A DNA stretch of 64,000 nucleotides from Macrotrachela quadricornifera (Eukaryota > Rotifera > Eurotatoria > Philodinida > Philodinidae): positions 29,938 to 93,937 of the forward strand of contig JAJEKB010001448.1 in assembly GCA_022393335.1 (NCBI GenBank), written 5' to 3'. Of this stretch, positions 1 through 11,036 are shown one piece after another. The position numbers and the translations under genes are program-made. The notes under the pieces are model-generated. The model was not told where the DNA came from. It worked only from the letters and a program-made list of their open reading frames with translations, and did not search any database. How positions within the stretch are numbered: position 1 is the stretch's first letter; every line of letters starts with the position of its first letter.

Positions 1-1163
1 TTTTACTGTGAAGGCATTCAATAAAAACATAATTAACATTCCTAATATTGACCATACTATACTAGGAAAATGTGGTAACCAAAATTGTACGATAATACCA
101 GCAGCTACCAATTCACCTGCTATAGTTGTCACCCATGAAAAATAATAATTATAAGCTAATGCAAAACCAAATGCCTCATCAACAAAACGACTACCAAATG
201 TATTGAAAGAACCACTTATAGGATATTGAGTCGAAAGTTCAGCTAGAATAAATATTAATCTATTAAGATGTTTTAATAATACTAAAACTTTATAAAATGT
301 ATTAAATTTTATTAAAGAGATATATATAAATTAATCGTATAGAATATAACTAAATACTTTCATATACAATAAACAAAAAAATATTTGTATTATGTATAAT
401 GGTTAGATTATTATTAAATAAAAACTCTATTTCATACTTGATGATCATGATTCATCTTATCTTATTGTTTTGTTCTTTTCCTCTGATAGTACTGAATATA
501 ATGAGATGTTTAAGAAAAGAAAAATATTTGATGTTTTTTTGTTTTGCAAGGGAAAAGAAAATAGGAATAATATTAACAAATTAAAATCTTATCTATTTTG
601 AATGAAAAAGATTTTCATTAAATTCGTTTTACCTAAACTTGTCATAACAAAGTAGACCATAACTGAAATAATAAGATAAGAAGTAAGAGCACCCGCAGGA
701 CCTGCTGATGCTAATGCTTGACCAGAAGCTAAAAATAATCCTGTTCCAATAGTACCACCTAATGCAATCATAATCATATGTCGTTCTTTTAAATTTCGAT
801 GAAGATCATCATTATTTGTTAATATTAACTGTTTATCATCACCGTTTTCATTATAAATATTATTTAATGGTTCTTTTCTAAATCGTTTTGGTAGAATATT
901 ATGAAATACTCTTTGAATAACATTCGTCTAAAAACAAAACAAAATAAAACAATATAAATAATTTTGTTTAAAATTATACATGAGTATTGTTTTGATTGAT
1001 ATAATTATTATCTATTTGTGTTGAATCTACATATGATGATGCTGATGAAATAACACTAATCTAAATAAATAAATGTGTTTATTATTGGAAAGAAAAATTT
1101 CTAAATTTAACGTACCGGTATTCCATTTTCATCTAGACTATTGTTAAAATGATTGGTCTTCAT
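1..1163 (-). CDS. amino acid permease (APC family), 5' portion, four exons
   Basis: Likely plasma-membrane amino acid/H+ permease of the APC superfamily, YAT/AAP type; only the N-terminal half lies in the window and the gene runs off the left edge. Exons on the minus strand: 1116-1163 (ATG at 1163), 980-1060, 633-927, and 1-242 (partial). The GT..AG junctions keep frame (phases 0, 0, 1). The first two exons give a hydrophilic Asn/Ser-rich cytosolic tail. Exon 3 carries the family hallmark ERHMIMIALGGTIGTGLF at the start of TM1, followed by SGQALASAGPAGAL. Exon 4 gives ELSTQYPISGSFNTFGSRFV and then TM segments. The GTIGTGLF motif is typical of fungal and bacterial permeases rather than of animal SLC7 carriers, so acquisition by transfer is possible. 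Exon joins are my inference from splice consensus; the family call is firm. Confidence 0.85.
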
Positions 1164-1823
1164 TATGTTTATCTAAAAAATAGAATGATACATCATCATT
1201 TTGTATTCTTGTTTTTATATAATACGTTTTTATCTTAGAAAATTTTCTGTTGTTTTTTCAATAAATGAAAAAATCTCAACATCTTTTTCTTCTTATCAGT
1301 ATCATATATGATGCATCATTTTCTTTATTTTTTTGTTATATAGCTACTGAGGACAATTAGTTTGTTACTACGTTTTCTCTTAAATTTTATAAAAATCTTT
1401 TTAGAAAAAATAAAAAAATACGCATAAATATAACATGAGAGTCCTGTAATCAGTAAAGATTTATTATCATTACAAAGATGAAATGACAAAATAAATGTGT
1501 ATTCTACCTGTTCTTTTTATAGTTTAAATCAACAAATATTTAAAACAAGTTAACCGGGGCAATATGCAAAGTTTAAATTTCATTATTTTTTTGTTATCAC
1601 TTATTATTAATCATAGTCTATCGATTATCTCTTGATGATTAATGATTATATTTTTATATATATTTTTTCTAATAAATAATAAAGTTTCATTTTGTTAAAT
1701 ACAAAATAAACTTATATATATGTTCAAATATATGATATAAAAATAAAATAAGAATAATTCATTATTATTTTATTATATAAGAAATTTTCATCAATTAATC
1801 TTTGAAAATTAGTTAGTTGATGT

Positions 1824-2591
1824 TTATATATAACGAATGGATATATCAGATTGATTCCATTTGATTTGTTGATATATGGTTATTGTATTTATTTCATTTA
1901 TTGTGCAACATGGACCTGGATGATAACCTCGAACATTTGATGCAATATAATGTTCTTCAGCTGGAACAAATAATCTAGATTCAAGTTCGAAAAACCAATT
2001 TATCATTTGTCCATGAAGAAGTTGTGAACCAGTTTTTAATGTTTCATTAATTTGAGCAATACTATCAAAACGATAAAAACCAAAATTTGAATTATTTTTA
2101 GTAAAATTTAATAATGGATCTATTTGTGATGGTACATAAATGTCTTCACCTAAAACAATTGAACCATTTTTTGTTCGAATTTTATAATTAATATAATTAT
2201 CATTTATTGATAGAGATATATTTATACAATTATTTATTTTTGAATCAATTGAAATATTTCCTGATTTCCATCCTAAACGATCATTTCCATATGAAAACCA
2301 TTTATTTTTAAAAAAATCATATGTTAAACCAATATCTATCGAAACTCCATTAAATCGGTTAAATATTCCAAGACTAATATAAAATCCATCATTAGATAAT
2401 GTTTTATTTGATGGAAAAATAATTGCTGGTAAACAATAGATTAATTGTGTAGATATAAATGCATATTGACATGATGTATCAACACGATACCAAGCACCTG
2501 TTCCACCACCATTCCATGCTTGGCTACAATTAAATATACATTCATTTACATTTAATAATAATATTATTATCAATAAAAAAAGAAATTTCAT
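1824..2591 (-). CDS. secreted glycoprotein of unknown function
   Basis: A 255-aa intronless ORF. Residues 1-17 are a strong hydrophobic signal peptide (MKFLFLLIIILLL core, ending near Cys18). The rest has no membrane segment, many N-glycosylation sequons (NCS, NKT, NIS, NGS, NFT, NNS, NET, NQS) and six or more cysteines, including a CC pair near the C-terminus, so it probably enters the secretory pathway and is disulfide-bonded. Alternating hydrophobic/polar stretches suggest a beta-rich domain of lectin or concanavalin type, but no motif identifies it. Codon use is as A/T-biased as in the neighbouring genes. I do not recognise the family. The start is the only Met before the signal peptide. 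Confidence 0.7.
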   Translation of the reverse strand: MKFLFLLIIILLLNVNECIFNCSQAWNGGGTGAWYRVDTSCQYAFISTQLIYCLPAIIFPSNKTLSNDGFYISLGIFNRFNGVSIDIGLTYDFFKNKWFSYGNDRLGWKSGNISIDSKINNCINISLSINDNYINYKIRTKNGSIVLGEDIYVPSQIDPLLNFTKNNSNFGFYRFDSIAQINETLKTGSQLLHGQMINWFFELESRLFVPAEEHYIASNVRGYHPGPCCTINEINTITIYQQIKWNQSDISIRYI

Positions 2592-3021
2592 TTGACAAAA
2601 TAATCTTTTCTATTTATTAAAAATTCTTTATTTTTTTGGTCTATGTTAGATTTATTTCTTATCATAACTTATTTTATTTTATTTTTTGTCAATAAAAGAT
2701 AAACAATATTGTTTTTATTGTTTTTAGATTTTTTTTATTTTATAGAAGACGTATATTCATTTGATCTGTTTAACAAGAGTTTTTAAATAAAGTTTCATTT
2801 ATGATTATCAATAAATGCAAGGATATTTATAATGAAATGTTTTGGTTATTCAAAATAATGACGCAGTTAATATAGGTAATTATATACGTTAGATAGATAA
2901 AATGGGCGTTGTCGCACTATTGCACTTCTCTATTCCTGCACTTTTTCATGCACGTTATGCTTCATATATTTTTTTATACGGACATATAAATAATAACGAC
3001 AATCATTATTTACTGTAAATA
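2592..3021. other. short intergenic region between divergent genes
   Basis: About 430 bp separating the divergently transcribed secreted-protein gene (minus) and the 214-aa gene (plus); it must hold both promoters. It is mostly A/T with one more GC-rich patch around 2900-2960 just upstream of the plus-strand start. No recognised motif. Confidence 0.4.
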
Positions 3022-3666
3022 ATGATTACAATAAACAAATCTATTCCATCATCGTTTGGAAAATTAACTTCTACTATTTCTGGTCCATATACATTATATA
3101 CATGTAATATATCATGTGAAATTATTGATAAATATCTTCCAAATAAACTTTCTTCTTTTCCTTCATTATCATGGACAGATTCAATGAAACGTGATTTTTT
3201 TTATTCAAAACCAATTCTATTAGCGTCTCGTTCACAAATAAGTGATCATCAAGAAGAATTATCTCATTCAATAACAATTGAAGATTTTTTTAAAAATTTA
3301 TTATTAGAAAAAAATAATATATTAAGATATAATTTTATAATAACTGGTAATAATCTTGCATTTATTCGAATTCCTCATACTCGTCATATTTCATATCATA
3401 TACTTGGTAAACATATAACATTAGCAAATTATTGTAATGATGTACGATTTGCTGGTGAATTTTGGCATGATGAAAATAATAAATATCTATTTAATAATAA
3501 TTCTGGTACTTATCGACCATCAAATATATTAATTGAAAAAACTGTTCAAATTTTTAATGAATTAATTCCTTATTTAGAATTTCAAGGAATGTCTTATAAA
3601 ATAAATTGTCGACCTTCTATTAACTCTCGTTTTATTTATAAATTAAAAAGAAGAAAATATAAATAA
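3022..3666 (+). CDS. conserved-looking hypothetical protein, 214 aa
   Basis: Intronless ORF with A/T-ending codon use matching the FkbM and SLC22 genes, so probably genuine. No signal peptide or membrane segment; likely cytosolic or nuclear. Residues about 95-195 look like a compact folded domain: an ILRYNFIITGNNLAFIRIPH strand pair, a GEFWHDENN turn, an NNNSGTYRPS loop, then a helix (TVQIFNELIPYLEF). The last residues (KLKRRKYK) are strongly basic. The FW..ENN..FNNNSGTYRP pattern looks like a conserved binding loop, but I cannot name the family. It lies 336 bp upstream of the FkbM gene on the same strand with no sign of co-transcription. Confidence 0.65.
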   Translation: MITINKSIPSSFGKLTSTISGPYTLYTCNISCEIIDKYLPNKLSSFPSLSWTDSMKRDFFYSKPILLASRSQISDHQEELSHSITIEDFFKNLLLEKNNILRYNFIITGNNLAFIRIPHTRHISYHILGKHITLANYCNDVRFAGEFWHDENNKYLFNNNSGTYRPSNILIEKTVQIFNELIPYLEFQGMSYKINCRPSINSRFIYKLKRRKYK

Positions 3667-4001
3667 ATATTTTTAAAGAAAATTGTATTCAAGAATAATG
3701 AATCAATTATTAATGAGACATATTCAAAAAAAAAAAAAAAGAATTTTTATGTATTGTTCATGTAAACAAAAGAACGAAAATGCTTTTTTTTTTTAAAAAA
3801 AAGAATTGGTTACAGCGTATGTGTCTTCATATAATAAGTAATGGTTAAACATACTCAAAATGTAAAATGTATTTATGTAACTTGTGTACATCGAGTTTTT
3901 CTTGTTTTTATTTTTCACTTTCGTCTTTCAATACAACTAGGTTTTTTTTAATAATAAAACCATTTTTATTTAATAAAATAGATATTATTTCTATATTAAT
4001 A

Positions 4002-5051
4002 ATGATTACTCGAAAATTATTTCAATCACCAACTTTTTTATTTTCATTTTCTTTAATTTCATTTTTATTACTTATTATACATTATTATTCAAAATATCAT
4101 TCATTAAATACTATACATACAACTAGTAATAATAATAATAATAATAATAATAAAAATACATATGAAAATATTCCAACAAAAATTTTTGAAATAAATGATC
4201 GAGAACCAACATTTAAATTAGCAACATATGATGGATATAAATTTCCATTAGAACGAAATCGTGCACAAACAACATTAATTACTTCTTTACAACTTCGTCA
4301 AAGATGTCAAAAAAATCCTAATACAACTGTTGTTGATATTGGTGCATCATTAGGTATATTGATTTAAAAATTTTTAAAAAAAAGAATCCTTCTTTTTTCT
4401 TATTTAGGAGAATTTGGTTTCTATGCAGCAGCATGTGGATGTCAAGTATATATGTTTGAAATTGAACCAAAAAAACTTTCATTTATTAAAAAATCTATAA
4501 AACTTAATTCATTTGAATCACGTATTCATTTAATTGCGAAAGCTGTTAGTGATTTAAAAGCCAATACAACAGTTTATTTTAGTAGAAATACTAGTAGTCA
4601 ATTATCAGATTCAAACGATATTAATATTAATAATCCAGATATATATATTGGTGAAACAATTAATTTAAATCAATATTCATTTCCATCTGATATATATATA
4701 CTTCGTGTTGATGTTCAAGGACATGAATTACATGTTTTTCGATCAGCTGAAAAATTATTTCGAGAATATATTGTACATCATGCTATTTTTGAATATACAT
4801 CTTGGGGAACAACAAAAACTGTACAAAAAGATATATTTGGTTATATGAAACATATTTTAGGTGCAAAAAAATTTTATGCACTTCATCCAAAAGAACCAAG
4901 TATTTATGGACCTTTAGATGAAGAGGATATTATTGAATTTTATACTAAACATAATGAACAACGTTTACAAAGAGATGTTTATGTATTATTTAGAGATGAA
5001 GGATTAATTATAACTTCAGCTCCTTATACTTTTGAGTCATCTTATACATAA
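4002..5051 (+). CDS. FkbM-type methyltransferase, membrane-anchored
   Basis: SAM-dependent methyltransferase of the FkbM family (Methyltransf_21), 331 aa, two exons: 4002-4353 and 4408-5051, with a 54-bp GT..AG intron splitting the Gly codon of SAM motif I. The chosen Met begins MITRKLFQS, directly before a hydrophobic segment (about residues 10-28), giving a type II Golgi/ER-anchored topology. An in-frame upstream Met at 3867 would put a long hydrophobic leader in front and is less likely. A poly-Asn tract (AAT repeats, about residues 43-50) forms the stem. Motif I is VVDIGASLGEFGFYA around Asp112, followed by MFEIEP (acidic end of beta2), then ILRVDVQGHELHV, the typical FkbM D-V-Q/E-G-x-E motif. 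Substrate unknown; family members methylate sugars or small molecules. Confidence 0.88.
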
Positions 5052-5866
5052 TTTGATATATTCAATTGTTTACAACGAATATTTTATTTTCATTTATTAT
5101 CATTAAAAAGTATTGTAATTGTTTAGTTTTTTGTAGATGTTTTTTATTCAATTATTTGATTAAATATTCATAATATAGATATGTGAACAACATTATATTG
5201 AAAAATTCGTGAGATTTTTCTGTCTTTAAAAACAAATTCAATTCATTATTCTAAAGTTTGATGATTTATCGAAATGTGGTATGATGAACAAAAATATATT
5301 TAGGATTTCAAATTTTTTCAAATTATACTATACTAATTTCGATGACTTGATAATTCAATGATAGAATAATATATGTTCATTAAAATAAATATTATTCATT
5401 ATTATGAAGTCGTTCCTTTTCATCAGCTAATAATCAAAAATATTTTGTCATTCTATGACCAATTGATTCTTCAGATTGTAGTAACAATGACAATTAATTC
5501 ATATTGATCGTATGACATTTCTTTTTTTTTTTAACATCATTTTTACAATGTGAGATTCATCTTTATTCATCAATGTTAGTAAAAGTAGCCAGTTTCTATC
5601 AGGGAATGACCAATGAGAAATATATATTTCTTCCTCTAATCTCAATTAAAGATGAATGAAAAATGTTCCAAAAAAATTTTTATAAAACTGAAAAGAACAT
5701 GACTATTTTATTATCATCTATAAATCGTTTTTTGTACAAGAATTGGTGTTTATCTAAACCTTCTATCTATGATAGTGATCTTAGTCAACGCTTTGAGTAA
5801 TTAAAGCAGAAAAGATCTATTCGAATGTTCTTTTTATCCCTAGATTTATATCTCACTTGACTCGGT
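5052..5866. other. intergenic, no gene seen
   Basis: AT-rich DNA downstream of the FkbM gene with homopolymer runs and no ORF of coding character, up to the GC-rich MITE. Confidence 0.4.
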
Positions 5867-6273
5867 ACCAGAGATGTCCATCGCGGCTGAAAATCTGCCG
5901 CTGCCGCGCCGCTGTGGTATAAAATCGTAAGCTGCCACGCCGCGGTATTATATAAAATACATGTTGCCACGGTGCTTCTGCACACCGACATACTAAAAAC
6001 GTTGCCGCTGTCGCAGCAATATTTGAAGAAAAGGTTACAGCACTACTACTGGCACTACATGAAGAAAAAATGCCACTTTTTGGAGTTTAGTTTCAGGTCT
6101 GAGGCTGGATATTTTTTAGAATTAAAGATAAAGTTTCTGCAAAAAAATCGAGCCGCGTCGCTGCCGCAGTGGCTAAAACCATGAAAATCCTCTGCCGCGC
6201 CACTGCCGCTGCGCCATTATGAGTGATGTGCCGCGCCGCCAACCGCGGTCGCGGCGCGATGGACATCTTTGGT
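5867..6273. mobile_element. GC-rich hAT-like MITE (about 0.4 kb)
   Basis: A 407-bp island rich in CCGC/CTGCCGC motifs in otherwise AT-rich DNA, bounded by imperfect terminal inverted repeats: ACCAGAGATGTCCATCGCG on the left and its complement (one mismatch) ending at 6273. The CAGAGATGT start resembles hAT ends, as in the element at 17.4 kb. No clear 8-bp target duplication is visible (flanks ctcggtac and gttttaat differ), so the ends may be slightly off or the copy is old. Too short to encode a transposase; the ORFs inside are by-products of the repeats. A non-autonomous element mobilised in trans is the best reading. Confidence 0.65.
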
Positions 6274-7923
6274 TTTAATTGCTGTCTTTTTCATGTGTAC
6301 AACCAGCAAAACTATAAAGAAGCACAAAGGATTTCTTATTGTCGATCTTCCTAAAGTGACTTGACAAGTTTTGTAGTAGTGAACAAAAGTCCCGCAACAT
6401 AGGAAAAACTATCTAAATAAGGATTCTTTGCCTTGAAACTTCTACTATAACAAGAACTTGTTGAGTTTTCATCACAGGTAAAAGTTCAAACCATATGCTC
6501 TTGTCAAGGCTGAAATATAAGATACATATGTACGATTTTGTTTGGTTTTAATACAAGATTTCAGTGTTAATAGCATTATAGTATACGTTTTTTCGAAAAG
6601 AATTTCTGTACCTTGACTTACTAGAATTAAAAAATCTTTACTACAGAAAATATCTTGCGCAAATTTTCCCCCATGTTTGTGGGAAAGTATGAGGGTAAAT
6701 GACGAGTAAAATTTTGTATAGATTTTAGCATTGAGAATTTTACTCTCATATTTCTGGAAACATATGAGAGGTATTTAAATGTATTTTAATATTGAAAATT
6801 TTATCTACACTGTTTTTTTCTGCTTTGAATTCTTTTTAGATGCTATTAGCATTGAAATCTTTTAACAGTGGGAGATTATTACGATACATTACAGCACGTT
6901 GCTTTTTCTAACATAAGTAGTTCATCATCTGATTTTCAACTAAAGATTTCATAGAATTAACTAGCAAAAATTTCCAAAACTTGTTGTTTTTCCTTTATGT
7001 AACTTTGATAAATTCGGTATGATTTGATTAATTTGCAAAAAGAATATGCTGTATTTATTTTGCAAGTAACACTTAAAGTAAAGAATCTTCATTTAGATCG
7101 TTTTTACTGTATTACGAGACTTTTATTCACGACTGTTAAGTGATCCTGAATGAATAATCGAAACTTATTGAAAATTTATAAATATTTATTTTGATATTGA
7201 CAAAAATTTAATCTGCGATAACGGAGTATTATATTTCGCTTTCTCAAAAGTATACCATTAGAGACTCTAGGAAGAGCGTCGAAAAAATGAAATGTTCACT
7301 ACATCGAGAAAATACTCATATCAGATATGTAAATGGGCAGAATATATATGTCGAATGAAAATAGATCTGTTTTGATCGTCATAATCTTTTCTACATAATC
7401 ATTGAAAAAAATTTTACGATCATTTACAACTAATAACATCATTAACTAAGCAGTTAGAAAAGATGTGTAATATTTCAATTTAGAAATGTCAAATATGATT
7501 TTATTTATGTAACTATTCGCTTGTTTGAGTTAGTCACATCTTTAATCTTATAAACTAATGTTCATAAAAATTGCATTTTAGTTTTCTCGGGATTTTTTTT
7601 TGTCTGTTAGCTTGAGAAATATCAATGAATCTTTTATAGTTTATTGAGTAAAACTGAAAGTGCAAAAAAACATAATAATATCAAATTACAGAAAGAAAAA
7701 CTAGCTTAAATAAATGAAGAAATACACAAATATTTTTGTAACCTAATATATTTAAGAAGGATTATATAAAATATAGAGTGTATCCAGGTGTTTAATGTAA
7801 TTTGATCGAAATAAAATTAATATTGAATTAAGGTCAAGCATATTCATCTATTTTTTATATAAAAGGTGCAAATAAAAAGAGAATCGTAATTGTAACTCGA
7901 CGAAAGTCTGGAAAAGGACAAAA
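6274..7923. other. intergenic, no gene seen
   Basis: About 1.65 kb of AT-rich DNA. A loosely duplicated segment near 6660-6830 repeats a phrase like attgagaattttactc two to three times. Nothing else is identifiable; the promoter of the LRR gene must lie at the right end. Confidence 0.35.
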
Positions 7924-9008
7924 ATGTTTCAAAGCAAGATGATTTTTCTGCTATTTGTTGCATGTTGGTCATGTTCAATGATGGCATTTGGTGTATCAAT
8001 TCCAAAAGGTTCATTACGATCTTATATTACTGGCGGATATAAAAGTAAGTTCATATTATACGATTTTGTATTGAACGAGATTTTTATTATGTTTTATCAG
8101 ATATCCAAACTAGGAATAGCAGATCTAATCTTGATTGCAGCCAATTTACTAATGATCTTGATGTCCTTGATCATTTTCCATTTTTGATCATGGTCAATCC
8201 AATAAACAACAATTGGGAAAAAAGCACTGCTAACATGAATGAAGATAGTACTGCGATTGTTAAGCTTACTCTTCGCCGTGAAACTATGGTTCCATTAAGC
8301 ATTTTTTGCTTGAAAAGTTTGACGTTATTAACCATCACAGACACTCCTTTTCCTGATGGTAATTATTCTTTGTCAAGTGATAATGACTATTTTAAATATT
8401 TTTCAGGTGTTGTACCAGATGAATTGTCAAATTTAAGAGAACTTACAAGTCTCCAGATTACTGACGCACCTATCGTGAAAATGACGGAACAGTTGGGAAC
8501 ATTAAGCAAACTTAATTTGTTGTTCTTATACAACAGTTCACTTACACATTTACCCAGTCTTAGTGGAATTCCTCGACTGTTTTTCCTTAGTATTGGTAAC
8601 AATCGATTATCTCACGTGGATGGACCCAAAAGTGTGCACCATCTTTACCTTAATGATAATGTTTTCACTGAAATTCCCGCATGGGTCAAGGAAGCGTCGC
8701 TTCAAGTTTTAAACATGGACAATAATCCTTTGAAAAATATGATGTCGACCACTTCCCTCGTCGATTTAATATCGCTGTACTTAAGTAATACTAGTCTATC
8801 ATCTATTCCAGTGACTATTGGCAGATTACAAAAGCTTGAAGTTCTTACTCTGTCTAATAACAAACTGTTTTACCTTCCAACTAATATGCTTCATTTGGTA
8901 AATCTTAGATACTTAGACCTGTCAGGCAATTTATTTTCTTCTGCTGATAAACAAATATTTCAAACACAATTCGGCAATTCTCATCCCAATATGACTCTAA
9001 TAATATAG
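7924..9008 (+). CDS. secreted leucine-rich-repeat protein
   Basis: A 342-aa protein from two exons, 7924-8044 and 8101-9008, joined across a 56-bp intron (gtaagt...cag); the join turns GGYK into GGYKNIQTRNS in frame. Residues 1-22 are a signal peptide (hydrophobic core IFLLFVACW). The C-terminal half has at least six leucine-rich repeats of the typical/plant-like spacing, e.g. LTHLPSLSGIPRLFFLSIG, LYLSNTSLSSIPVTIGRLQ and LRYLDLSGNLF, with N-x-L turns. No transmembrane anchor follows, so it is probably secreted; N-glycosylation sites (NSS, NTS, NMT) agree. Such proteins act as recognition scaffolds; the ligand is unknown. Codon use is less A/T-biased than in the flanking genes. Confidence 0.82.
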
Positions 9009-11036
9009 ACGATATAATATTGTAGTTTTACTTTACTAACATGTGCTTGATAATTTTTTCTATCTAAATCTGAGATTTGAAAATATTTCAAACATACAAT
9101 GATTAGTAAAATAATAATTCATATCGTTTTACTTGACTGCTTTTTTTTACTGGGAATGATACAAGACACACAATCGTTGCAATGAACTTCCCAAGCACGT
9201 CATACTTCTTCATAAGGAGTATTATCTCAAGATATTAAAAAGTAATATAGATGAATCGATTACTTGTTATCAAATCAATGTGTCCATTTAACAACACTAT
9301 ATAACTAAGTGACTCATGTATTTCAACAAATGTTTCTAAGGTATTCTTTCATTTTGTATTTATTCTACTTGGATTCATAATATATAGTAGTCAAAATATT
9401 TCAAAATCTATTGGATAATGATTAGAAAATTCGTAGTAGAAAATAGTAAAATAACATTCTACAATTTACGATATCTTATGTGTTAATAATTGGAGTGACC
9501 AAGAAGTATTTTTTTTGCTCCAATATTACGACTAGAATTGATGTCTTTCATATGTGTCGGTTGCTCTCCTCTTAGTTTAAGACATCTATAATCTCATGTA
9601 ATTAAAATTACTCGCTACAAGTTTTGATAATGTTAAGCATATAATTCTTACCTTTTGTAAGTTTCATAGTATGTTAAATATTTATATAGCAACTGAATTG
9701 TATTATCAACGACTGTCTCAGGTCAGATCTAAAATATAATATTTCATGACGATATCTGAATGATATAAATATTTACTATCGCATGTTAGCACAGTAGGAG
9801 TTGCTTCTGGAAGAGGAGGCTGTTCCTCTTTGAAGATAGAACAAATCGTAAACTTTGTGGAGCGGACTAGAATTACTAGAGAACGAGGTACAAAGTTATA
9901 CATAAGACTTGATTCAAAACTTTACTGTTTTAGGAGTTGTAAATGTTATATTCGACAATTCTAGCCCAATTTAGCATTTCTTTGTTCAACTATTCCAAAA
10001 GACCAACCTAAAAGTCATTATCTTCTATGATTCGATACGTTTTCATCTATTGTTTCCAATGCTGAAAACCGCAATCTTCTACCATGTTCCTACCGAAAGT
10101 TATTCAAAAAATACTCACGTGTCTTCTTTTTTCGAAAGTACATTACTATCACGACAACACGTAGAACATCAACAATCATCACAACTACGATGTCCACTAT
10201 CATAAACACAGCAATCACAACTACTACTGTATTGATGACTACAACAATAGTGTAAAATCACATTCTCTTTTTCTACTATATTGAAAATTTCATTCTGTTA
10301 CTAAATTACATATCGATCAATAAATAAATTGAGATAATCTATGTTATATTGACTAAATTATAACGGAATTATTCAACTTGTATCTAGATTTCTATATTAT
10401 TATATTCAAATCGATGAATTTATCTTTTATTTGTAATAATTTTTAATAAGACAGAATTTCGTTTTTTTTTTTATAAGAGAATTAATTTTTACAGTTTCAA
10501 CTGTCTTTAAATCAATGTATCATTCTTTCTTTGTATAGTAATATTAAATTACCCATTTCTAACTCATTGAAAAAACGTAACAAAAAATATGTTAATCATC
10601 TTTATCCAATTCATCAAACAACAAAACTATTTACTTATATAACATATAAAATAATATTAAACAGTTCTTAGAGAATATACGCAAAAAATAATTTGCCACG
10701 TTTGTAACGATGAAATGTCTATCTTAACAAACAAAGTGTAACCATCGTGATCATTGAACTTTATTACTAAATAAACAAAAAAGAATTTTTTTTCATATAT
10801 CCTATTAATGATATTTTACAATAGAACATTTATCATTTTCATTTCTCGCAATAGTTCCATGAATATATGTGCGTATGAAAAATAGACGTCATTTTAATAT
10901 AAAAAGAATATTATCTATTATTTGAATAATGTCAGTAAAGAAATAGAATACAAGGATTGAAGAAAAGATAAGAGATATCGATATTAAAAAAGAGTACGGA
11001 GTGCAAATTTAATAAACACTTTCTATTTTATTTCAC
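9009..11036. other. intergenic; possible remnant exon on minus strand
   Basis: About 2 kb with no convincing intact gene. On the minus strand near 10115-10250 an open stretch encodes a long Val/Ile-rich segment (TIVVVINTVVVVIAVFMI) followed by YFRKKKT and a gtgagt donor, which looks like a transmembrane exon. A cag/tag acceptor and a short in-frame tail occur near 10010. A second open stretch lies at 9718-9903 (minus). These could be parts of a decayed membrane-protein gene, but the pieces do not assemble convincingly. The rest is AT-rich filler. Confidence 0.3.

Noticed and set aside
399..584. 61-aa plus-strand ORF
   Set aside because: Lies in the intron of the amino acid permease gene, opposite strand, with no coding character.
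3867..4001. Upstream in-frame Met of the FkbM gene
   Set aside because: Would add a Cys/Phe-rich leader before the normal anchor; the Met at 4002 gives a standard type II start.
5861..6279. 8-bp target duplication for the GC-rich MITE
   Set aside because: Flanks ctcggtac and gttttaat do not match, so a duplication cannot be claimed.
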